From: Marinibium conchae
Lineage (GTDB): Bacteria; Pseudomonadota; Gammaproteobacteria; Enterobacterales; Alteromonadaceae
Direction of reading: 5' to 3'
NCBI RefSeq assembly: GCF_015595035.1
Contig: NZ_JADNRN010000001.1
Location: 1,116,001 to 1,180,000 of the forward strand
Length of the DNA stretch: 64,000 bases
A model generated the notes under the pieces. It was not told the DNA's origin. It ran no database searches and was given only the letters and a program-made list of their open reading frames with translations. The translations under genes were made by a program, and so were the position numbers. Numbering within the stretch: the first letter of the stretch is position 1; each line of letters starts with the position of its first letter. Shown piece by piece: positions 18,554 to 25,922 of this stretch.

Positions 18554-19444
18554 ATGAAACTATTTGTAAATGACCTAACCGTGATGGACTTTTCCTATTT
18601 ATGTCCGCGAAGGGGCATGGTAGGCGAGAGTTGGATCGTTGATATCATACTTGACGGAGGCCTGAATGAAGAAAGCATGGTTCAGGATTTTGGTAAGGTC
18701 AAAAAAGAGTTGAAGCATGTTATCGACGAATATGTTGACCACAAGCTAGTAGTTCCAGTTGATTGCGATGGAACAATCATTACGCATGATGACTCGAATG
18801 AGCGCGTTCGCGTAGACTTTAGCTATCAACACAACGCTCATTCGGATCTGGCAAGCATGCATTTGTACTGTCCGCCAGAGGCCTATGCTTTTGTGTATGC
18901 AACGGAAGTGACTATGTCTTCCGTTACTCGTTATTTAAAGGAAGTAATAAAGGTTCACTTGCCTGAAAATGTACATGAAGTAGAGATATTATTGCGTGAA
19001 GAAGAGATATCTACTGACTTCTACCACTACACTCATGGCTTAAAAAAGCACGACGGAAATTGTCAACGAATTGCTCATGGCCATCGCTCTAAAGTACTCA
19101 TTGAGGAAAATGGAGAGCCTAGTCAAAAATGGCAGTCGTATTGGTCCGAGCGTTGGGCAGATATTTACATCGCAACGGCTGAGGATTTAGTTGACGAAAG
19201 TGAACTGAGTTTCAAGGTCGATGCTATTCATCCAGAACAATACTATTGCTTCAAATACCATGCGTCGCAAGGGGTATTCGAAATGGCCATTCACAAATCG
19301 GCTTGCGAAATAATTAACACTGACTCAACCGTTGAATGTCTTGCTCAATTCATGTTTGATGAATTGAAGCTGAAAAGCGACTCATGCTTTACGGTTAGGG
19401 CATTTGAAGGTGTCGGTAAAGGGGCTATTGTCAGCGATGCGTAA
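18554..19444 (+). CDS. PTPS/QueD-like protein with complementary half-domains
   Basis: This 296-residue protein resembles 6-pyruvoyl-/6-carboxytetrahydropterin synthases but is twice their length. The N-terminal half holds the second part of the PTPS pattern: GESWIVDIILDG, then Asp45-Phe46 in VQDFGKVKKEL and Asp62-His63 in VDHKLV. The C-terminal half holds the zinc pattern: His161 (THGL), the catalytic-type Cys170 and HGH at 175-177 in CQRIAHGH, and Glu285 in VRAFEG. It is soluble. The true reaction is unknown; a role in pterin or queuosine-type chemistry is possible only by family. It lies between yejK and an M23 peptidase gene and overlaps the latter by 8 bases. Confidence 0.65.
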   Translation: MKLFVNDLTVMDFSYLCPRRGMVGESWIVDIILDGGLNEESMVQDFGKVKKELKHVIDEYVDHKLVVPVDCDGTIITHDDSNERVRVDFSYQHNAHSDLASMHLYCPPEAYAFVYATEVTMSSVTRYLKEVIKVHLPENVHEVEILLREEEISTDFYHYTHGLKKHDGNCQRIAHGHRSKVLIEENGEPSQKWQSYWSERWADIYIATAEDLVDESELSFKVDAIHPEQYYCFKYHASQGVFEMAIHKSACEIINTDSTVECLAQFMFDELKLKSDSCFTVRAFEGVGKGAIVSDA

Positions 19445-20336
19445 CACGCTTAATTTCCCTAGTATTGTTGCATGTATTTTTACACTGATTGTCATCACAA
19501 AGTCGACAGGCCTTATTGCTGGTAATTTACCGTCGTTAGCGCTGAATGCATCAACAAATATTGAACAACAAGGCTCTGATTTGCTGTTGAAGGGACAATT
19601 TACGCAAGGTGCGTTATTGCGTGGTCAACTGCCTCCAAGAAGCAAAGTCTGGTTGAATGGCAAAAGCATAGCGACTCATCCAAATGGTAGCTTTGTGTTA
19701 GGCTTTGGTAGAGATGCGGCGCTTAGTCATCAACTCGAATGGCAAAAGCACGATCAAAGCGTTAAGCATACTCAGGACATCTTGCTGGAAAAGCGAGAAT
19801 ATTCCATTCAACGTATCGAAGGAGTTGCTTCCAAATATGTTTCCCCACCAGAATCTGTACAAGCTAGAATCAAAGCAGACAACCAAAAGATCGCAGCTGC
19901 CCGACGGGTAAATAGCCTTCTCACCGGCTATTTAGAAAGTTTTATAATGCCTGCAAAAGGGCCAATTTCAGGTGTTTATGGTAGTCAGCGTGTTTTTAAT
20001 GGTGTTCCCAAACGCCCTCATTTTGGTTTAGATATAGCCGGGCCGGTAGGCACCGAAATAATTGCCCCAGCCTCTGGAAAGGTTAGCTTGGTGCACAGCG
20101 ACATGTATTACTCTGGCGGTACGCTTATTATTGACCATGGTATGGGCATTTCGTCCACTTTCATTCACTTATCAAGAATTACAGTGAAAGAAGGCGATGT
20201 TATACATCAAGGTGATAAAATTGCTGAAATGGGCGCGACCGGCAGAGTGACCGGCCCGCACTTAGATTGGAGAATCAACTGGTATCGCGAGCGTCTCGAT
20301 CCGGCTCTGTTGCTTGAAAATGGGTTAAGCAAATAA
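19437..20336 (+). CDS. M23-family LytM-type peptidase, membrane anchored or exported
   Basis: The 299-residue protein has a hydrophobic N-terminus (residues about 8-30: VACIFTLIVITKSTGLIAG) that is a signal peptide or anchor, so it acts in the periplasm. The C-terminal half is a lysostaphin-type domain: PHFGLDIAGPVGTEI with the first His and Asp zinc ligands, and DHGMGISSTFIHLS. The HxH motif near the end reads GPHLDWRINW, with Asp at the usual third ligand. Members of this family cleave or regulate cleavage of peptidoglycan cross-links. The start ATG 19437 overlaps the preceding stop by 8 bases; the frame continues upstream to 19404 but that would increase the overlap. Confidence 0.85.
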   Translation: MRNTLNFPSIVACIFTLIVITKSTGLIAGNLPSLALNASTNIEQQGSDLLLKGQFTQGALLRGQLPPRSKVWLNGKSIATHPNGSFVLGFGRDAALSHQLEWQKHDQSVKHTQDILLEKREYSIQRIEGVASKYVSPPESVQARIKADNQKIAAARRVNSLLTGYLESFIMPAKGPISGVYGSQRVFNGVPKRPHFGLDIAGPVGTEIIAPASGKVSLVHSDMYYSGGTLIIDHGMGISSTFIHLSRITVKEGDVIHQGDKIAEMGATGRVTGPHLDWRINWYRERLDPALLLENGLSK

Positions 20337-20346
20337 GGCTGAACTA

Positions 20347-22179
20347 TCAGGAATTCAGCCATTGTGCAAAGTGCTCATCATTACTCACGGTAAGATAAAC
20401 GGTGTCGAGAATAGCATTTTCTATGGTCAACTCTGAAGAGTAAACTCGGCCTTGCCTGAGGGCGATCACTTGGCAAGTATCGTTTGACTGGGCATCAATT
20501 AAGGCTTGCAAATTGTCTTCATTAACTTGCCAGTCAGCAATGCTAATGATCAGGTCACCCACTTGCAAACCCGCTCTGCTGGCCGGCGAGCCATCTTGTA
20601 TGGATTGAATGAGCACACCACTACCATGGTTTTTATAATTTGCGCCAAATCCATGCTTGACAGCAGTGTCGCTTGGTTTGCCACCGGCATCTTTAAGCTT
20701 CTCTCTAGCTCGAAAGTGTAAGTCGACACCAATCGACGAAAGCAGTTGGCTAAGTGGCAGATCGATAGTGCTATACAGCGCAATTTCTAAAAAGGGACCG
20801 ACATCAATATTAAAGTGTTCTTTACATAGGTCTTGAACGACGCTGTCATGTGTTCCAATATTTTTACTTCCATATTCATGCCACATGAGCGCAGTAAGAT
20901 CGCGTAATGAATAGCGAGCTTTGCTCAGCTGGCGAATAGTCAGGTCTAAGCACAAAGCAATGATCGCCCCTTTATTGTAGTAGCTCACAATATGATTATG
21001 TGAGTTGGCATCTTGCTTGTAGAATTTTGTCCATGCATAAAAACTTGAGTCAGTTACCGACTGTTTATGTCTTCCTTGTGTACGAATTAAGCGCGTAATG
21101 TTTTGTGCTAGTAGCTCCAGATAACTTTCAAGACTGACTAGTTTGGTTTTTGCCAGGCTCAAATCATCAAAAAAGCTAGTGAAACCCTCATATATCCAAA
21201 GTTGCTCCATATAGCTTTCTTTATCGAGTTGTGGCGCTATCATTACTTCAGGTTTGCTACGCTTGATATGCCAAGTATGAAACAATTCATGGCTACACAG
21301 GCTTAGAAATCGCTGATAATTAGCATCAATAATCGTATTTGTGTCGGTAAATTTGTTTTTCATTGGTAAATGAAAACGTGGATACATCAAAGCGGTAGAA
21401 GCTCTGTGCTCTAAACCACCGAAACCATCAACGGTGAGCAGAGTGATAAACCAATATTCTGCTTCAGGAAAGCCGCCAAACATCTCTATGTGATGCTCAC
21501 AAATAGGTGCTAGGTCTTTGCAGATTTGTTCGATATCGGTCTCGTTTTTTCCAGATAGAACCAAGTGAAAAAGAGTATCCTTCACTTTAAAGCTGGCTTT
21601 TTCAAACTGACCCATCAAAACTGGATGGTCGATCAGTTCTTGGTAATCATTGCACTGATAAGTATTACAGGGAGCCAGATCCTCTAACTCTAATAGTGTT
21701 TTGCACATTTCCGAGAGCTCTATATTAGTGTGGGGTCGCAACGCGCTGGCAATTCTCCAACCTTTGTCGAATTGCTTATTCACTATAGTCACTTCGCACG
21801 GTTGATCTTCGAGAGTATCCACTTGCAAGAATGTACTGGTGCCATTGAAAAATGCATATTCGTCGAACAAATAAGCGCCGCGTACAGATAAATCAAAAGC
21901 AAAGACTTGATAGTTTATATAGCAAGCTTGTTTATTTGTTGTGACTTCCCAGCTCTGTTTATCAACGGGCTTGAGCTTTAATGCCTGGTTATCGGAATCA
22001 AATGCACAAATTGAGTGAATATGTTGGGCAAAATCTCTGATCATGTAACTGCCAGGGATCCAAGCCGGCAAAGAGAGTGATACAACATCACAGTCTAATT
22101 GAGGTATTTCAATGACGACTGAAAATAGATGTTCAGAGATTGAATGAGGAATGATTGTATAGCGCAGTGTCGAATCCAT
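20347..22179 (-). CDS. M61-family glycyl aminopeptidase with PDZ domain
   Basis: A 610-residue metallopeptidase related to M61 glycyl aminopeptidases. The zinc site is His297-Glu298 and His301 in SHELFHTWHIKR, with a third ligand Glu331 in YEGFTSFFDD. The GGLEHR motif just before is typical of this clan. A PDZ domain lies near the C-terminus (about 505-580: GSPASRAGLQVGDLIISI). No signal peptide is seen, so it is probably cytoplasmic. ATG 22179 follows AGGAAAATA and gives MDSTLRYTI, so it is preferred over the upstream ATG at 22209. It is convergent with the M23 gene, with a GGCTGAA/TTCAGCC hairpin at 20337-20360 between them. Confidence 0.88.
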   Translation of the reverse strand: MDSTLRYTIIPHSISEHLFSVVIEIPQLDCDVVSLSLPAWIPGSYMIRDFAQHIHSICAFDSDNQALKLKPVDKQSWEVTTNKQACYINYQVFAFDLSVRGAYLFDEYAFFNGTSTFLQVDTLEDQPCEVTIVNKQFDKGWRIASALRPHTNIELSEMCKTLLELEDLAPCNTYQCNDYQELIDHPVLMGQFEKASFKVKDTLFHLVLSGKNETDIEQICKDLAPICEHHIEMFGGFPEAEYWFITLLTVDGFGGLEHRASTALMYPRFHLPMKNKFTDTNTIIDANYQRFLSLCSHELFHTWHIKRSKPEVMIAPQLDKESYMEQLWIYEGFTSFFDDLSLAKTKLVSLESYLELLAQNITRLIRTQGRHKQSVTDSSFYAWTKFYKQDANSHNHIVSYYNKGAIIALCLDLTIRQLSKARYSLRDLTALMWHEYGSKNIGTHDSVVQDLCKEHFNIDVGPFLEIALYSTIDLPLSQLLSSIGVDLHFRAREKLKDAGGKPSDTAVKHGFGANYKNHGSGVLIQSIQDGSPASRAGLQVGDLIISIADWQVNEDNLQALIDAQSNDTCQVIALRQGRVYSSELTIENAILDTVYLTVSNDEHFAQWLNS

Positions 22180-22312
22180 TATTTTCCTATTTAACTGGTG
22201 TGCACCCAAGTAAAATCTGATGTAGTGTCTTGAGTGATCATTTATTCAGATGTAGACTACAACCAAACGGGGGGAGTATAAAGCCCTTATAGACGCCAAA
22301 TAGAGGTCAGGT

Positions 22313-22774
22313 ATGCGTGAAATAGAACGACTCATCAACAAATATGGTGAAAGTCACACCAATAAAACAAATATACTCATTCATGCTGTGGCTGTACCTG
22401 CTATATACTTCGTTACGATTGCCTTAATTTGGTCAATTCCTGTGCCGGGGTTTATGGTAGCGATGGATATCACTTTTGCACATGTTCTTGCAATTCCGAC
22501 TTTGTATTATTATTTTAAATTGTCGGGTCCCATCGGTGCTGCTATGACCTTGTTAACACTAGCCTCGTTCGGGTTAATACAACTATTAGTCATGTTTGAT
22601 ATCTCAGTATGGATGTTCAGCCTTGCTTTGTTTATATTTATGTGGATATTGCAGTTTGTTGGACATAAAGTGGAGGGCAAGAAGCCTTCTTTCTTTGAAG
22701 ACCTTCGCTTTCTGCTTGTTGGTCCAGCTTGGTGGTGGGTGCATTGGCTCAAGCGAATGAACATCAGCTATTAA
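22313..22774 (+). CDS. Mpo1-like (DUF962) membrane protein
   Basis: A 153-residue membrane protein with about four hydrophobic segments. The N-terminal YGESHTNKTNILIHAVAVP and the C-terminal QFVGHKVEGKKPSFFEDLR with LVGPAWWW are hallmarks of the DUF962/YGL010w family. The yeast member Mpo1 is an iron-dependent dioxygenase of 2-hydroxy fatty acid alpha-oxidation, and its histidines correspond to the H in LIHAV and VGHKVEG; the bacterial function is inferred. It has GAGGTCAGGT before the ATG. It is convergent with pfkA, with 22 bases between stops. Confidence 0.85.
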   Translation: MREIERLINKYGESHTNKTNILIHAVAVPAIYFVTIALIWSIPVPGFMVAMDITFAHVLAIPTLYYYFKLSGPIGAAMTLLTLASFGLIQLLVMFDISVWMFSLALFIFMWILQFVGHKVEGKKPSFFEDLRFLLVGPAWWWVHWLKRMNISY

Positions 22775-22796
22775 CCGGCGAGTGTTGCCAAAAGCG

Positions 22797-23792
22797 TTAC
22801 CCTAGCCGAGTGATTTTCTCAAGAATATCAACCGAGTAACTATTTAAGCCTTTCTTCAAGCTTCGACTTTCTTCTAGGCCGACGAGCACTGGTTTTGTAT
22901 GACTTTCTCCAACCATCATACCCTTTGCTCCATTCAATATGCTCTCAACTGCGAATGTGCCTAAGCGTGTTGCAAGCAACCGGTCTTTACTCACAGGAGA
23001 CCCGCCGCGTTGAACATGACCTAAAGTGAGCACCCTCACGTCAAAGCCAGTTTCTGCCGTTAATGAGTCGGCCAATACGTGTATTCCTCCAGGCCAAAGG
23101 TTCTCTGTAACTATAATAATATGACTTGGATTTGTTTTGTTTCTTTTTCGGATGGCAAGTTTATCCAGAATGCCGACAAGCTCTTCTGCGGCAGAGCTGA
23201 ACAACTCTGGCACTAATACATGGTCTGAACCGGAACTAATCGCCGAGTCGAGGGCCAGATTTCCCGCTTCTCTTCCCATTACTTCTACTAAAAAGATACG
23301 TTCAAAGGCCTCGGCGGTATCGCGTACTTTGTCTATTGATTCAACAGCGGTTTGAATAGCGGTATGAAAGCCAATAGTAAAATCCGTGCCTGCAATGTCA
23401 TTATCTATCGTTCCGGGTACTCCTATCACGGGTTTCTTCCAGACTTTTTGCAGGTGTTCGCCACCAAGAAATGAGCCGTTACCACCGATAATAATTAATG
23501 CGTCGACCTCTTGTTTGTCTAGGTTATCTGCGGCAAGCTGAACGCCTTCGAGACTTTTGAACTTCTCGCATCGTGCACTATAAAGAATGGTACCACCGCG
23601 CTGAATAAGGTTGTGCACATCGCTGGCATGCAAGTTTCGGGATTCTTGTGTGAGTAAACCGTTGAATCCATGATTGTAACCGAGGGTCTTTATACCTTCG
23701 TGTTCGCAAGCTAAGCAAATGGCGCGTATACAAGCATTCATGCCGGGTGCATCGCCGCCAGAAGTTAATACTGCAATTTTATTTATCGACAT
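22797..23792 (-). CDS. pfkA: 6-phosphofructokinase with Asn in the GGDGS motif
   Basis: The 331-residue protein is a group A phosphofructokinase: SGGDAPGMNA (11-20), PGTIDND with catalytic-type Asp130 and Asp132, EVMGREAGNLAL and HVQRGGSPVSKDR. It phosphorylates fructose 6-phosphate in glycolysis. The nucleotide/Mg-site loop normally reading GGDGS reads IGGNGS (Asn105, codon AAC at about 23478-23480 on the minus strand). In E. coli PfkA this Asp103 matters for catalysis, so activity or phosphoryl donor may differ. Gly after it still fits the ATP-dependent class rather than the PPi-dependent class (GGDD). It is monocistronic. Confidence 0.88.
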   Translation of the reverse strand: MSINKIAVLTSGGDAPGMNACIRAICLACEHEGIKTLGYNHGFNGLLTQESRNLHASDVHNLIQRGGTILYSARCEKFKSLEGVQLAADNLDKQEVDALIIIGGNGSFLGGEHLQKVWKKPVIGVPGTIDNDIAGTDFTIGFHTAIQTAVESIDKVRDTAEAFERIFLVEVMGREAGNLALDSAISSGSDHVLVPELFSSAAEELVGILDKLAIRKRNKTNPSHIIIVTENLWPGGIHVLADSLTAETGFDVRVLTLGHVQRGGSPVSKDRLLATRLGTFAVESILNGAKGMMVGESHTKPVLVGLEESRSLKKGLNSYSVDILEKITRLG

Positions 23793-23863
23793 TTGAATCC
23801 TTATGGAAATGTAGAGTCGTATAAGGCTAGAATAGCAAAACTTTCACAATGGAGAAGATGGAA

Positions 23864-24709
23864 GTGAAGAAATTTATTGTATTGTTAACAATACTTGCCT
23901 TGAGTGGTTGTTCCGCGAAGTTTGCCTACAACAATATTGATTGGTTAGCTTACTGGTATATCGACGATTATATTGAGCTAACTGATGAGCAAGAAGAGGC
24001 CGTAGATAAAAAGCTACTCTCTTGGATTGCTTGGCATCGAAATAATGAGTTACCTCAGTACTATCAGCATTTAGCTGAGTTATCCAAAGACATACAGTCA
24101 AAAAGTATGAGTGTGGAGCGGATGGAATATCACCAAGAAAAAGCGGCCGATCATTGGTATCGTTTGAGGGAGCGAATCGTGCCAGATCTGGTTGAGCTTT
24201 CTCCTATGCTGACTAGGCAGCAGGTGGTAGCAATGTTTGAGGAAATAGATGAGCAAAACCAAGAGGAAAAAGAGGAACGCAGGGAACGCGAGGCAAGAAG
24301 CGACGATAAGAAGAAACGCGATTCAATAAAACGAAATAAGAAAAATTTAACGCGTTGGTTAGGTCGGCTTACTTCAGAGCAAGAGAATTTGATTGAAAAT
24401 ATGTATGGTGAGTATCATCGTAACGGTGAGCTATGGCAACAATACAGAGAAAGCTATCAGGGCGAATTGAAGGCCTTGCTTTTACAAGAGAAACGAGACG
24501 ACGCATTCAAAACTAGGCTCAGTGAATTGCTATTAAACCCAGAAGCGTTCAGAAGTGATGAATTAAATCAAAAAAACAAAGAAAACTCTGACACCTATAA
24601 GAATTTCCTGCTGTCTGTCGACGCACTCGCCACAGAGAAGCAACGCGAGCATCTAATCGATGAAATTGCTGAGTTTAGTGATGATATTAAAGAGTTGATG
24701 GCACCCTAA
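23864..24709 (+). CDS. DUF6279-like lipoprotein
   Basis: The 281-residue product starts with a lipoprotein signal (MKKFIVLLTILALSGC) with Cys16 as lipidation site. After it come FAYNNIDWLAYWYIDDYIELT and a long helical, highly charged region with RLTSEQENLIENM. This is the pattern of the DUF6279 lipoproteins of marine gammaproteobacteria, of unknown function. Start choice: ATGs at 23849 and 23858 are in frame, but the GTG at 23864 lies 9 bases after GGAG (23851) and yields a standard signal peptide. The 3' end overlaps the convergent response regulator gene by 23 bases. Confidence 0.75.
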   Translation: MKKFIVLLTILALSGCSAKFAYNNIDWLAYWYIDDYIELTDEQEEAVDKKLLSWIAWHRNNELPQYYQHLAELSKDIQSKSMSVERMEYHQEKAADHWYRLRERIVPDLVELSPMLTRQQVVAMFEEIDEQNQEEKEERREREARSDDKKKRDSIKRNKKNLTRWLGRLTSEQENLIENMYGEYHRNGELWQQYRESYQGELKALLLQEKRDDAFKTRLSELLLNPEAFRSDELNQKNKENSDTYKNFLLSVDALATEKQREHLIDEIAEFSDDIKELMAP

Positions 24710-25922
24710 ATCGACGGAATAGCTTTCTGACCGTGGTGTCTTTTAGAGGCTTCACTAAGTACGCTTTAGCACCGTGAGCGATGGCATCATCAACCATCGC
24801 TTTGGTCTTGTTACCTGTTAGCATAACAATAGGTGTTTCTTCGTTTAATGCACCGCGTGATAGAGCTTGCTTTAATAAATCGATGCCTGACGTGTCTGGT
24901 AAGTTAATGTCCATCAAAATCAAATCATATTTTTCCGTATTTATTGCCTGTAGTGCAAACTCACCATTGCTTGCCGAGTAAGCCTTAACGCCAGCTTTAG
25001 CAAGCAGTGTTTTACTCAACTGTAAACTGATCATGTCGTCTTCGATAATCAGTATTTTGGCTCGGTTGTCTTGGGTGCTGAGTTGCTTTTTTCTCTTTTG
25101 ATATTCGCTTTTTTGGGAGCTTAGGCTTTCAATTTTAACGATATCGAGAGGTTTCATGAGAATTTGACTTGTTTCAAGGTGATCTAAACAACGATGCAAA
25201 AGCTCAACGGTACGTTGCTTCACAGTCTCACTTCTCTCCAAAGGTATTTTGTTAGACCGTGTCAGCAAGGTTGACAGCAAATTTTCATAATTGATGTGAG
25301 GTAGCTCTCTTTGGTTTATGTGTAGCAGAGCTTTATCTAGCTGTTTACAAGTGAGTTCAGAGGCGTCTAGTGTTTTATCATGAATCTCCTTTTTATGTTG
25401 TATACCATCCTCTATTAGTTGTATCAGTTCATCCGGGTAGTGGCTTGCGGCTTGTTTGAAGTCGGCGACATTGTAGTGTGCAAAATTTCTTAACTTCAGG
25501 TTTTGCAGCTGATTTTCGACTATTTGTACGATGCGAACACGTTCATAAACAGGTCGGCACACAAGGTAATTGTCTATTACATGGTCCTGATATGCTTGAA
25601 AGGCTTCATTCTCGGAGTTCTTAGCGATACCAGCAAGCATTTTGTGCTCGCAGCATGGCACTTTTTGCGTGATTGAAATGCACTTGTAATATGAGGCTAA
25701 ACAAAAGGAGAGGGTGTCACCAAGAAAAATAAAGAGCTTTGATTTGGGCTCAATAAGTAAGTGGCAAACGCGCTTTAAGTCTTCAACGACTTCGACTCGT
25801 TTGAAATAGTCATGCACAAGCTCAATAAACTGCGAGTCTGCGCTGATATCAGAGCTGACAATAACGATGTGCGGAGAATTGCTCTGTGCTTCAGTCAAGA
25901 TTTTTCGCCATTTCTGCATCAA
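24687..25922 (-). CDS. Two-receiver response regulator (degenerate N-terminal REC plus C-terminal REC)
   Basis: The 411-residue protein ends in a canonical receiver: KILIIEDD acidic pair (289-296), phosphoacceptor Asp338 in LILMDINLPD, and Lys391 in YLVKPL. Residues about 17-135 resemble a receiver with lost key residues (HIVIVSSD strand, KLFIFLGD strand, YLVCRPV at the Lys-Pro position). A helical middle (150-285) joins them. There is no DNA-binding domain. The gene start overlaps the 3' end of the hybrid kinase gene by 32 bases, so translation is probably coupled. The degenerate-receiver reading is by pattern only. Likely the final or intermediate acceptor of the phosphorelay encoded here. 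Confidence 0.75.
   Translation of the reverse strand: MMQKWRKILTEAQSNSPHIVIVSSDISADSQFIELVHDYFKRVEVVEDLKRVCHLLIEPKSKLFIFLGDTLSFCLASYYKCISITQKVPCCEHKMLAGIAKNSENEAFQAYQDHVIDNYLVCRPVYERVRIVQIVENQLQNLKLRNFAHYNVADFKQAASHYPDELIQLIEDGIQHKKEIHDKTLDASELTCKQLDKALLHINQRELPHINYENLLSTLLTRSNKIPLERSETVKQRTVELLHRCLDHLETSQILMKPLDIVKIESLSSQKSEYQKRKKQLSTQDNRAKILIIEDDMISLQLSKTLLAKAGVKAYSASNGEFALQAINTEKYDLILMDINLPDTSGIDLLKQALSRGALNEETPIVMLTGNKTKAMVDDAIAHGAKAYLVKPLKDTTVRKLFRRFRVPSTL

Noticed and set aside
20337-20360. GGCTGAA / TTCAGCC hairpin between the M23 and M61 genes
   Set aside because: The stem is 7 bp with no T-run, so I did not list it as a terminator feature, though weak termination is possible.
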